Shown here: one piece after another, positions 33,192 through 41,472 of the stretch
Layout of the letters: each line of letters starts with the position of its first letter
How positions within the stretch are numbered: position 1 is the stretch's first letter
Assembly (NCBI GenBank): GCA_050745265.1
Contig: JBOGKE010000174.1
Coordinates: forward strand, 1-64,000
DNA from: RH2-MAG17b sp050745265
GTDB taxonomy: Bacteria > Acidobacteriota > Terriglobia > UBA7540
Length of the DNA stretch: 64,000 nucleotides
Direction: 5' to 3'
Notes under the pieces: generated by a model
The model's input: only the letters and a program-made list of their open reading frames with translations
Database searches by the model: none
Told to the model about the DNA's origin: nothing
Position numbers and translations under genes: made by a program

Positions 33192-33219
33192 CCAGCAATA
33201 CAGATTTAGAGCACTACCC
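33192..33219 (-). repeat. Right inverted repeat of the island
   Basis: The inverted counterpart of 30693-30720, with 20 exact bases (33200-33219) and 26 of 28 overall. It lies 54 bases beyond the transposase remnant. Confidence 0.85.
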
Positions 33220-33665
33220 GCCACGGCTTGCCCTTGACGCCTTCCGGGGAGCTGTGTACTATTTAGCAATGGCCTGCGCGCTCCATCCCGGCTGCGGCTT
33301 TTCTGGCCCCCAAAACGCTCCGTCCCGCGACCCGCGCAAAGGTGCGTGAGGCTAGCGCCCTCGATGAAAATAGCATTGCTCTTTCCCCGCCTCGGAACCC
33401 AGAAGTCAAAGATAAGACAGCGCATTAGAATCTGCTAATCAAAAACGAACCCAAAAACGAACCCAAGCTTTTGGACTGTATGCCCGTATCTACCATGCAC
33501 TCAGTGATATATGGGGCTAGCGGCGGTGCGCGAGAACCCAGATGTTTATGAAAATAAAGCGTCGGCGTGCTGGACTCGCGCCCCCGCTGCTGCCGGATCG
33601 GGTGCCCGGCGAGCAGCGCCCCTACGCTCGGAGAGTTGAAATTGGGAAAGGGCGCTGGCGAGGCG
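33220..33665. other. Non-coding stretch between island and pectinase gene
   Basis: I see no supported gene. A tandem word AACGAACCCA occurs twice near 33444-33464, and the base composition moves from AT-rich to GC-rich around 33560. An open frame on the minus strand at 33129-33425 crosses the right inverted repeat and has no recognisable family; I do not call it. Confidence 0.5.
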
Positions 33666-35348
33666 TCAAATATCCTTGCGTTGGGCGCTATCGAGGTGCG
33701 TATCGGGAATGGGATGGCTGATGTAGGTGTTAAAGGCTGTGACGCCTCGGAGGGAGAATACCGGAACCGATGGCGCGTGCTGCGCCTTGACGTGGACGAA
33801 GTCCGCGCCAGCTACATCGTCGAGCACAAACGCGGGGCGAAAATCATCGCTCGCGTACTGCACTTCCACGTTGCTCATCTCGAGATTCTTGACGTGCCGC
33901 ACGTAAAATCCGTAACAGGGCATTGGTCCAAACATGGTCGGCTCGGGATAGCCGGTCTCTTTCTCAGCTGGCTCAATCGCCGCCTGTTCTTTCGTTCCGC
34001 CGCCCTGGCTGAGAATGAAAATGTCGCTCAGCTTGACGTCCTCAATCGCGTATCCGGGAACGCCGCTGAGAATGGACGCGTAGCGCCCGGACGTGTTCGA
34101 CGCCACGATGTTGCTGATGATCACGCGCCGCAGCTTTCCCACCGGAACGCCAGCGGGGCCGCGCATCCTGCGCCCGAGTCGCAGAAAAATCGGCAGGTTG
34201 ACGATATCTCGCATTGTGATATTACTGACGGAAATATCTTCGAGGAGCGCCCCGTCCACCGTCTCGAGCGCCAGTCCCTGACAGCGATCGAAGACGCAGT
34301 TCGACACCGTGATGTTCTGAAAGCCGCCGTTCGATTCCGTTCCGCACTTGATCCGTCCGGTACGGGAAGCGCGCATGCCGGGCTCGAACGGTTTCAGCGT
34401 TCCATCGAGCACGGTTCCGAGCTGATAGCCACCGGTGACAAAGCAGTTCGTAATGGTGAGGTTTTTGGTAGGGCGAGCATAGCCGAGCGCAAACGAGCTT
34501 TTCGGGCAGATGCCGTCGTCCCAGGGCGAATTCACCGTGCAGTTCGAGACGCGCGCGTTATGACAACAATCGATGTCCATCCCGTCGCGATTCGTGTCAA
34601 TCAATAGGTTGTCGATGGTGAGGTTGTCGACCCCCGTCAGCAGTAGGCCGAAATGCCCGCCCTGCAGAATGGAGAAGTCGCGCAGCGTGACGTTGCGGCA
34701 ATTCTTGAGTGCAATCGCCTTGTCGCCAAGACCCGGATAGCCGAAGTTCCCGACGTGCCGCCGCAATCCCTTACCCCAAATCAGCCCAGGACCGAGGACG
34801 GAAACGTTCTCGATCCCCTCGCCCCAGATCAGGCTGTTGTGCCAATGGCTGTGGCCGAAATCCTGGTAATGATCGATCTTCGGATCGGCGGACTCGGGCG
34901 CATCGTATCCGCCGCTCGATCCCCGTGGCGGCGGCTCGGCCGCGAGGATCGTCGCGCCCTGGTCGAGGTACAGCGCGACTTCGCTCTTCAGCCGGATGGA
35001 ATAGCACGCGTACGTTCCGGGCGGAAAGAGGACGGTCCCGCCGCCCGCGGCCGCGGCTGTGTCGATCGCCTTATTGACCGAAGGCGTATCCAGAGTCGTA
35101 CCATCGCCCGTGGCGCCGAACGCCCGAACGTCGAACAGGCCAGAAACCGAGGCCCCGTGAAACGCACCCGCGGTGGATAACGGCGGCGGCGCGGCGGTGG
35201 GCGTTACGAAGGGATAGCGGCGGCGCGGGCGCTGCGGGGGTGCCGTCTGAGCCAGCAATTCGGCGGAGGTTAATCCAGCGCCGATACCGAAGATGGATCG
35301 AAGCACTTGTCGCTTTCCCAGACTGATGTTTTCAACGCGTTCGGTCAT
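33666..35348 (-). CDS. Glycoside hydrolase family 28 protein (polygalacturonase-type)
   Basis: A 560-residue exported right-handed beta-helix enzyme. A signal region (GKRQVLRSIFGIGAGLTSAE) is followed by the pectate-lyase/GH28 entry motif VRAFGATGDGTTLDTPSVNK. The GH28 catalytic blocks are recognisable: DTNRDGMDID, SPWDDGICPKSS, ILQGGHFGLLL and a late TGRIKCG (the RIK site). GH28 enzymes hydrolyse polygalacturonan or related uronic-acid glycans. The gene is the last of three on this strand with an IolB-type isomerase and an Oar-type TonB receptor, divergent from a LacI regulator and a hexuronate-type carrier, which supports pectin use. ATG 35348 is the start. Confidence 0.9.
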   Translation of the reverse strand: MTERVENISLGKRQVLRSIFGIGAGLTSAELLAQTAPPQRPRRRYPFVTPTAAPPPLSTAGAFHGASVSGLFDVRAFGATGDGTTLDTPSVNKAIDTAAAAGGGTVLFPPGTYACYSIRLKSEVALYLDQGATILAAEPPPRGSSGGYDAPESADPKIDHYQDFGHSHWHNSLIWGEGIENVSVLGPGLIWGKGLRRHVGNFGYPGLGDKAIALKNCRNVTLRDFSILQGGHFGLLLTGVDNLTIDNLLIDTNRDGMDIDCCHNARVSNCTVNSPWDDGICPKSSFALGYARPTKNLTITNCFVTGGYQLGTVLDGTLKPFEPGMRASRTGRIKCGTESNGGFQNITVSNCVFDRCQGLALETVDGALLEDISVSNITMRDIVNLPIFLRLGRRMRGPAGVPVGKLRRVIISNIVASNTSGRYASILSGVPGYAIEDVKLSDIFILSQGGGTKEQAAIEPAEKETGYPEPTMFGPMPCYGFYVRHVKNLEMSNVEVQYASDDFRPAFVLDDVAGADFVHVKAQHAPSVPVFSLRGVTAFNTYISHPIPDTHLDSAQRKDI

Positions 35349-35420
35349 AAAACCTCAACACGGTAATCGCCACAGAGACTCAGCGCGGCAGAGCCGCAAG
35401 CAGAGCACTACGCGGCGCGC

Positions 35421-35567
35421 TTTGTATCAGGGCACGACTTCAGCCGTGCCGCGCGACGCCACTCGATTCTGGTTTTCATCCCGCCCGGCGCGCCCAGCGC
35501 GCCGGGCGGGATGAAAGATTTCGCTGGGCGGTTCTTCGGCACGGCTCAAGCCGTGCCCTGATACAAA
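35421..35567. repeat. MITE-like element with GTATCAGGGCACGACTT ends, copy 2, carrying a 20-bp perfect hairpin
   Basis: The ends TTTGTATCAGGGCACGACTT and its near-perfect inverse (35548-35567) bracket 147 bp. Each end is itself a small palindrome (CACGACTTCAGCCGTG). At 35474-35516 there is a perfect hairpin with 20-bp arms (TTTCATCCCGCCCGGCGCGC) and a 3-base loop. The copy at 29114-29247 shares the ends but not the hairpin. The element lies between the TonB receptor and GH28 genes and could attenuate read-through. Confidence 0.85.
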
Positions 35568-35644
35568 GCCCAAGCGCGTAGCGCGAACCCGCGCTTTTCG
35601 GGCCCGTACTTTGGAGCCCCGAACGCCGGGCCCCGAATCCCCAA

Positions 35645-38600
35645 TTAGAAGTAGTACTTCAGCGCCAGTTGCAGGATGCGCGGATCGCTGGCTCCGGTAA
35701 TCTGTCCGAAGTGGCTCGAGGTAATCGAGCCGCTTGGGTTATCGAAGTTCACGTTGTTGCCAACATTAAACATCTCGAACCGCGCCTCCAGGCGCTGTCC
35801 TTCGCGAATCTGAAAGTAGCGGCTGAGGGCCGCATTGATATTGAAGTAGCCCGGTCCGCGGATCGAGTCACTCCCGGCGTTGCCAAATGTGCCTGTTGGA
35901 TTCGCGACGTACGCCGCCGGGTTGAAATAGTTCACGCACGGAACAACTTTGATGCAAGGGCCCGAGGTGTAGAAAGCGACTCCCGACACGACGTCCGGGC
36001 GGTCGTGATTCACGCCCGTGAGAGAGTTGTCCTTGCTGCTCGAAGGGCTGAACCAGAATCCTGAGTGGTAGCTGAGGAGCGGCGAAATCTGCCACCCTCC
36101 TAGCAGCCGGCCGGCCCACCCACCGTGGAATTGCGGCGTCGTGGCTACGAGTGAGAGGTTGAGGTTGTGGCGCAGGTCGAAACCGCAATTCCCGTAATCC
36201 GCGCCGGGATCGGCGGGGTCCTGGAACGATGGCCCCGTGAGCTCGCCGGTAAAGTCCGTGAGACTGAGACAATGCGAATACGTGTAATTGGTGAGCAGCG
36301 TGAAATTGTTGTTGAAGCGGTGTCGCGCGGTTAGCAGGAGCCCGTTGTAGTTTGCGTACGCGCCGTCATAGTTCTGCGCCATGGTCGAGTAATACACTCC
36401 CTGCGACGGGTTCGCGAGATAAAGCACGCGCCGCTGGTTGGTGCTGGAGGTGCTTTGGCAACTCTTCGAGGAAATCCCAACCGCAGCGCACTGCGCGGGC
36501 GTCAGGGCGACCGCCGGATCAATTTCGTTTCCGCCCCAAACGTGAACCGTGTGGTTGCCGATATATGTGGCGGAAACCAGCCAGTTATGGCTGAATTGCC
36601 GCTGAAAGCTCAGGTCCCACTGCTGCATGTAAGTCGGCTTCTGGTTGAGCGAGAAGTTGACGTACGTGCCCTCGAGCGTGAAGACCGCATTTTTTGGAGG
36701 AGGAAAGGGCAGCGGAAACGGATTGCCGCCCGGGTAAGCCGCGTAGGGATCGGTCAGGTTTCCCGCCGTGGGACCTATGGTGGGAGTAATCGAGCTACCC
36801 CAAGGGGGAGCGTCGGAAAAGCGGTCGCCGTAGAAATTTTCGGGCGTGTCGTAGAAAATTCCGTACGACGCGCGCACCGTCTGCTTGCCGTTTCCGCTGA
36901 TGTCCCACGCGACGCCGACGCGCGGATCAAATTGTGCGAGTTCGTGGTGGGTGTAGGCGCGCGGAATGCCGGGATCGCCGTAGAACAGCAAGCCGGCCGG
37001 GGAGGTGGTATAGACGCTGCTATGTACGCCGGCGAGAAAATCAGCCATGTCGAAGTGGCTGCCTCGCCCAAACTTGTCGGGTGGCGGCAGGTATGGCTCC
37101 CAGCGCAACCCGGCGTGAACGTTGAGGCGCGAGTTCACGTGGATATCATCCTGGCCGTAGAGGCCAATGTAATTCTGGCGCCAATTCTGCGCTTCGGGAT
37201 CGCCTTGAATGAACCCGCCCGCTTTCGGCAGCCCGAGCATCAGGTCGAGCAGCGCGTCGCCGCTCAACGAGCCGTCAAAGCTGAACGGGCCATTCCCCTG
37301 AAAGACGTTCCACTCGTTCAACTGATTGTGAATCCAATCCGCGCCGAACGTGATCTGATGTTTTCCGTGGATCGAATCGACGTCATCGGCGAGCTGAATC
37401 GAATTCCGATTGAAGTGGCCCGGCGCGCCGGTGCCCGTCCCGACGTTGAAGTAGTTGCTGATCGAAAATTGGCTGAAGATCGGCGCGGTCTGAAAAATTT
37501 TGATCCCGAGGCTAGCCTCGTTAAAAAGGTTCGGCGCCGGACCGCGGTTGTCTCGCAGACGGGACCACGACGCGTGAGCCGTATTCACCGTGGTCGAGTT
37601 GATGGAATACGTGTGCCCGAGCACGAAATTTTGGCTGCGCTGGTTAATGCCGGCGAGCGTGGTGGTGAGCAGGTTCGTGCCGTTAAAGAACGGCGGGGAA
37701 TCGTATTCCGAAATGAAGTAGCGGCCAAAAAACGTTTGCTTCGGGCTGATGGTCCAATCGGCGCGCCCCAGGTATTGGTTTTCATCACTGGGATTTGGAA
37801 TCCCGTACTCAATCTCGCCGCAAGGATCGCTCGAGACCGGAATGTATTTCAGCAGGTTCAGCGCCTGCTGATTGAAGAGAGTGGTGGGCACCTGGCCGTT
37901 GGCGAAGGTTTTTCCGGTGAACGGGTCTTTGATCGCGCGCGCGCCCTTGGATTGACAAGTTGCGGATTCGATGGTGCTGAAATCTCCTGCCAGCACCTGC
38001 GGGGTTGGAACGTGGCTAATCGTGTTCGGAGGCGTCGTACGCGTGCGGGTTCCCTGGTAGCCGAAGAAGAAGAAAAGCTTGTCTCGCTTGATCGGTCCGC
38101 CGACGGTGCCGCCAAACTGGTTGCGCCGCAACGTGTCCTGCGTCGAGGCCGCCCAATTGCGCGCGTTGAACGCTCCGTTGCGCACGAATTCGAAGAGGTC
38201 GCCGTGAAACTGGTTCGTGCCCGACTTGGTCACCACGTTCACGACCGAGCCGGGATGAAGGCCGTAGCGGGCAGAGAGCCCGTTCGTTTCGACGCTGAAT
38301 TCCTGTAGCGCGTCGGGGAACGGATAGGGAAGGTTGACGTTCGAGAAGGAGTCGTTATTGTCGGCGCCATCCATCAGGTAGTTGTTGCCGTTCCCTTGGC
38401 CGCCGGCCACCGAAATGACCGCGGAGGTTGAGTAGTTCTTGCTCGAGGCGAAATCACCCTTCACCGGCGAATTGAGAGATGCGCCGGCGAGTATGATCAG
38501 ATCCGTTGCGAGGCGCCCGTTCAGCGGCAGGTCGACCATCCGGCGCTGATCGATCACTTCCGACACCGAGGTATTCTGGGTCTGCACCATGGTCGCGTTC

Positions 38601-38974
38601 GCCTGCACGGCCACCTGCTGAGAAACAGCTCCCACTTTCATCGTCACGTTCAGCGCGACGTTCCCGCCCACCTGGAGAATGATCCCCGACTGAACGTAGT
38701 TCTCAAAACCAGCGGCCGCCACTTCGAACGTATACGGGCCCACCGGCAGCGCCGGCAGAACGTAGGCGCCGCTGGCGTTGCTGGCGGTCGAGCGCGTCAT
38801 CCCGGTTGCCGTCTGCGTAACCGTGATCTTCGCGTTAGGGATCACGGCTCCTGATTGATCCGTGATGATGCCGTGAATTTGCGCGTACGCAACGGCCTGC
38901 CCACGCGCCGGCGCGGCGCGGAACAACGCCACCATCAGTGCCGGAAACAAAAGAAGCCACGCGGTCTTTCTCAT
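35645..38974 (-). CDS. Oar-type TonB-dependent receptor with carboxypeptidase regulatory-like domain
   Basis: A 1109-residue outer-membrane protein. A signal peptide (MRKTAWLLLFPALMVALFRA) is followed by a CarboxypepD_reg-like domain (residues about 30-115, IHGIITDQSGAVIPNAKITV), a plug (VVNVVTKSGTNQFHGDLFEF) and a long barrel ending in the outer-membrane signature LQLALKYYF. These receptors are greatly expanded in Acidobacteria and probably import glycans or peptides by TonB. ATG 38974 has GGGGAGA upstream. It is the middle gene between the isomerase (82 bases upstream) and GH28 (a 296-base gap holding a MITE-like repeat). A pectin-oligomer ligand is inferred from context. Confidence 0.93.
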   Translation of the reverse strand: MRKTAWLLLFPALMVALFRAAPARGQAVAYAQIHGIITDQSGAVIPNAKITVTQTATGMTRSTASNASGAYVLPALPVGPYTFEVAAAGFENYVQSGIILQVGGNVALNVTMKVGAVSQQVAVQANATMVQTQNTSVSEVIDQRRMVDLPLNGRLATDLIILAGASLNSPVKGDFASSKNYSTSAVISVAGGQGNGNNYLMDGADNNDSFSNVNLPYPFPDALQEFSVETNGLSARYGLHPGSVVNVVTKSGTNQFHGDLFEFVRNGAFNARNWAASTQDTLRRNQFGGTVGGPIKRDKLFFFFGYQGTRTRTTPPNTISHVPTPQVLAGDFSTIESATCQSKGARAIKDPFTGKTFANGQVPTTLFNQQALNLLKYIPVSSDPCGEIEYGIPNPSDENQYLGRADWTISPKQTFFGRYFISEYDSPPFFNGTNLLTTTLAGINQRSQNFVLGHTYSINSTTVNTAHASWSRLRDNRGPAPNLFNEASLGIKIFQTAPIFSQFSISNYFNVGTGTGAPGHFNRNSIQLADDVDSIHGKHQITFGADWIHNQLNEWNVFQGNGPFSFDGSLSGDALLDLMLGLPKAGGFIQGDPEAQNWRQNYIGLYGQDDIHVNSRLNVHAGLRWEPYLPPPDKFGRGSHFDMADFLAGVHSSVYTTSPAGLLFYGDPGIPRAYTHHELAQFDPRVGVAWDISGNGKQTVRASYGIFYDTPENFYGDRFSDAPPWGSSITPTIGPTAGNLTDPYAAYPGGNPFPLPFPPPKNAVFTLEGTYVNFSLNQKPTYMQQWDLSFQRQFSHNWLVSATYIGNHTVHVWGGNEIDPAVALTPAQCAAVGISSKSCQSTSSTNQRRVLYLANPSQGVYYSTMAQNYDGAYANYNGLLLTARHRFNNNFTLLTNYTYSHCLSLTDFTGELTGPSFQDPADPGADYGNCGFDLRHNLNLSLVATTPQFHGGWAGRLLGGWQISPLLSYHSGFWFSPSSSKDNSLTGVNHDRPDVVSGVAFYTSGPCIKVVPCVNYFNPAAYVANPTGTFGNAGSDSIRGPGYFNINAALSRYFQIREGQRLEARFEMFNVGNNVNFDNPSGSITSSHFGQITGASDPRILQLALKYYF

Positions 38975-39055
38975 GAGTTAGTCTCCCCTTTGCGCTCTCG
39001 ATTGCAGCAATGCTGCTGTTTGGCGCCGCGCCGCGCCTGAGAGCGGCGCACGAGC

Positions 39056-39865
39056 TCACTGGTTCCTGATCCACGCGTGACGGGGGTCGTCCGCCCAGGC
39101 TCCGTACCGGCGCTCTTCGCCCGCCAGTACCCAAGTGTAATGAAGTTGGTAGCCGGGGGCCGCCACCACCGGATGATAGCCCTTGGGCAGAAGCACCGTG
39201 TCCCCGTCTTCAATCGCGAACGCCGTCGAGAAGCCTTGCGGGCCGTCTTCCGCAGTGTAAGTCCACATTAGGCCGAAGCCTTGGGACGGCTTTACGCGGA
39301 AGAAATAGACCTCTTCGAGCACCGCCTCGTTCGGCGGATGATTCTGGTCGTGCTTGTGCGGAGGGTAGCTTGACCAATTGCCGGGCGGGTTCAGCGTCTC
39401 GCCGGCCAGCAGCCTCTCCGCTTTGACATTGTCGGCGAGCGCCGAATACACCGTTCGCGTCCAGTTGTCGCGTCCCACGCGATTCGCCACCACGTCCTTG
39501 CCCTGCGCAACGGCCGGGGGGCTTGACGCCTGTGATGGGGCGGAAAAAATCCCCACGTCGGTTGCGGTAGAGGCTTCCATTTCCCAGTGCGATTGGGGCG
39601 GGATGTAGACCATCGCGGGCGGACCGCCGAACACGTCCTCGCGCTTGCCGACGCCGGTGAAGACCTGCTTTCCGCTGGGACGCTCTACGGTGATTGAGAC
39701 CGTTCCGCCGAAAAGATCGAGGACGGCTTCGCGGCCGTCCGTCTGGCCCGAGAACCGCTCGCCTTTCTCGAGTTGAAGCCTCGCAAAATCGAGGAAACGC
39801 ATCGTTTTGGGCGCAATGATCTCCTGATATTTCCCCGCCGCCAAAGCCTTAATATGTCGCTCCAT
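39056..39865 (-). CDS. iolB: 5-deoxy-glucuronate isomerase (IolB/KduI cupin family)
   Basis: A 269-residue bicupin protein of IolB size. Metal-site motifs are YPPHKHDQNHPPNEAVLEEV (His-x-His...Glu) and KGYHPVVAAPGYQLHYTWVL with a late His; it ends with WADDPRHAWIRNQ. IolB isomerises 5-deoxy-glucuronate in myo-inositol breakdown; the related KduI isomerises 5-keto-4-deoxyuronate in pectin breakdown. Sequence favours IolB, whereas the neighbours (GH28, hexuronate-type carrier) and the absence of other iol genes suggest a uronate substrate. ATG 39865 has AAAGGA six bases upstream. It is the first gene of the minus-strand trio. Confidence 0.88.
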   Translation of the reverse strand: MERHIKALAAGKYQEIIAPKTMRFLDFARLQLEKGERFSGQTDGREAVLDLFGGTVSITVERPSGKQVFTGVGKREDVFGGPPAMVYIPPQSHWEMEASTATDVGIFSAPSQASSPPAVAQGKDVVANRVGRDNWTRTVYSALADNVKAERLLAGETLNPPGNWSSYPPHKHDQNHPPNEAVLEEVYFFRVKPSQGFGLMWTYTAEDGPQGFSTAFAIEDGDTVLLPKGYHPVVAAPGYQLHYTWVLAGEERRYGAWADDPRHAWIRNQ

Positions 39866-40323
39866 GAGTTCCTTTCACCGGTCGATGTTTTATACTGCAA
39901 ACACGTCAGTGAGTCAAGGCAATTTTGCAAGCCGGACCGCTACAATCGGCCGAATAGCGCTGGCCAGGGGCCGGCCAGCGGGCCGCGTCGTCCGGTCAAA
40001 CGCTTATCGGGAAAGCACCTACGCCCGGAACTCGATCGGTTCTACCATGACGATGAATGTCATTGACAGTGATGAAAAAATTGCTGTAAGTTACATGATC
40101 GCGGGCGGAAGGTATGGTAGTATGCCGCACGCGCATCTGGATTTGATCTGCTCCGTCCACGAATGTAGCGCCCGGCATTTTTGGGCCCGGCACCTGCAAC
40201 TCTAACGCGGGGCTTTATAGCGCGGCACCTGCCGCCCCATTCGTTGCGCTCAGGGCAGGCTCTGAAGGGCGGCGCTGCTGCAAAGCGGCCGCCGACATTG
40301 CGCGTTGGGCCGCTGGGAACAAC
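39866..40323. promoter_or_regulatory. Divergent control region of the pectin/hexuronate locus
   Basis: This 458-base gap separates iolB from the divergent lacI-type gene and must carry both promoters. TGTCATTGACA at 40058-40068 is a perfect 11-base dyad and a candidate operator for the LacI-type regulator. A 47-bp dispersed repeat at 40224-40270 (a twin of 17824-17870) sits close to the regulator start. No gene is visible. Confidence 0.4.
40224..40270. repeat. 47-bp dispersed repeat, copy 2
   Basis: It differs from 17824-17870 at two of 47 positions and lies in the same orientation, 54 bases upstream of the LacI-type regulator start. Confidence 0.85.
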
Positions 40324-41397
40324 ATGAGACGTTCATCGGGAAGGGTCAAGCTCGTCGATGTGGCGCGCGCGGCCGGTGTGAGCGCGTCGACCGTGTCGCG
40401 GCTGATTAGCGGCCGGGCGGGGGTAACGCCCGAAATGCGGGACCGCGTCGTCAAGGCGGCGGTGCGGCTTGGCTTTGATCTCGACGTTCGCAAGAAGTCG
40501 CGGATCCTCGCTTTCCTGCTCTCGAATCGCGGCGTGCTTCATCCGTTTCACTCCGCGGTGCTGATGGGCGCGGAGGCGTGCGCGGCCGAGCACGAGTACG
40601 GGCTGCTTTTTCTGCCCTTCCAGTACTCGAATCGCGCCACGTGGCAAGAGCTGCGCCTGCCCGCGGTTCTGGAACGCCGCCAGATCGTCTCCGGCGTGAT
40701 CGTGGCCGGGACCAATTCACAGAACCTGCTCGATCTGCTCGCTCGCAAGGGGATTCCCTGGGTGGTGCTGGGCAACAATGTGACGGGGGATTGGGAGCGG
40801 CCCGAAGCGAGCGCCGTGTTTTTCGACGACGTTGGCGGCACCTGCGAATTGACGAACTACCTGATCTCGCTCGGCCACCGTCAGATTGCCTTTGTGGGTA
40901 ACCGGAGGCTGCCGTGGTTTGCGCGAAGGTGCGAAGGTTATCGCAAGGCGCTCGAGCAAGCCGGGCTCCCGGCGCGCATCAGCGAAGTAAATTCCACCGA
41001 CGAAGAGGAGATGGGATACCTCGCCACAAAGCTCGTTTTGCAATCAGACGAGCCCGTCACGGCGATTCTCGCCGGCGATGACGCCGTCGCGCGCGGCGCT
41101 TATAAAGTTGTCCGGGAGAGAAGCCTGAACGTGCCGCGTGACCTCAGCATTGTGGGGTTCAACGACACCCCGGAAGCTTCGGCGTTGCACCCGCCGCTCA
41201 CCACAGTTCGCGTTTTCACCGACCAATTGGGAAAGCAGATGGCGGAGTTGCTGCTCAAACGAATTGCGCGGCCGGACCTTGGCGTTGCGAGCGTCACCCT
41301 GCCCACGCAACTCATCAAGCGCGAATCGTGTGCGGCCGCGCCGTCCCGGCCCGGAATCTCGTCAGCGGCCGAGCACAACATCCCCTCCGCGGTGTAA
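40324..41397 (+). CDS. LacI family transcriptional regulator
   Basis: A 357-residue LacI/GalR protein. The N-terminal HTH and hinge are VKLVDVARAAGVSASTVSRL, ISGRAGVTPEMRDRVVKAAV; the periplasmic-binding-protein-like domain runs from RKKSRILAFLLSNRG to LPTQLIKRESC, with the family block AILAGDDAVARGAYKVVRER. It probably represses the adjacent exuT-like carrier and the divergent iolB/TonB/GH28 genes in the absence of a uronate-derived inducer; this rests on position. It begins at ATG 40324 and is followed by the carrier gene 75 bases downstream. Confidence 0.94.
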   Translation: MRRSSGRVKLVDVARAAGVSASTVSRLISGRAGVTPEMRDRVVKAAVRLGFDLDVRKKSRILAFLLSNRGVLHPFHSAVLMGAEACAAEHEYGLLFLPFQYSNRATWQELRLPAVLERRQIVSGVIVAGTNSQNLLDLLARKGIPWVVLGNNVTGDWERPEASAVFFDDVGGTCELTNYLISLGHRQIAFVGNRRLPWFARRCEGYRKALEQAGLPARISEVNSTDEEEMGYLATKLVLQSDEPVTAILAGDDAVARGAYKVVRERSLNVPRDLSIVGFNDTPEASALHPPLTTVRVFTDQLGKQMAELLLKRIARPDLGVASVTLPTQLIKRESCAAAPSRPGISSAAEHNIPSAV

Positions 41398-41472
41398 CCT
41401 CCGGCCGCTGATCTGCGATCTGTCGTCGCCGGCCGAGCCGCCCTTCGAAATCTCGCAGCGCAACACCCGTCT

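Noticed and set aside
33440..33620. Possible tRNA or attachment site near the right side of the island
   Set aside because: No cloverleaf, no TTCGA-type T-arm and no CCA end; only a tandem AACGAACCCA word.
36455..38308. Long plus-strand open frame (617 codons) opposite the Oar-type TonB receptor
   Set aside because: Arg/Val-rich shadow translation with no motif; the minus strand carries a complete receptor with signal peptide and C-terminal signature.
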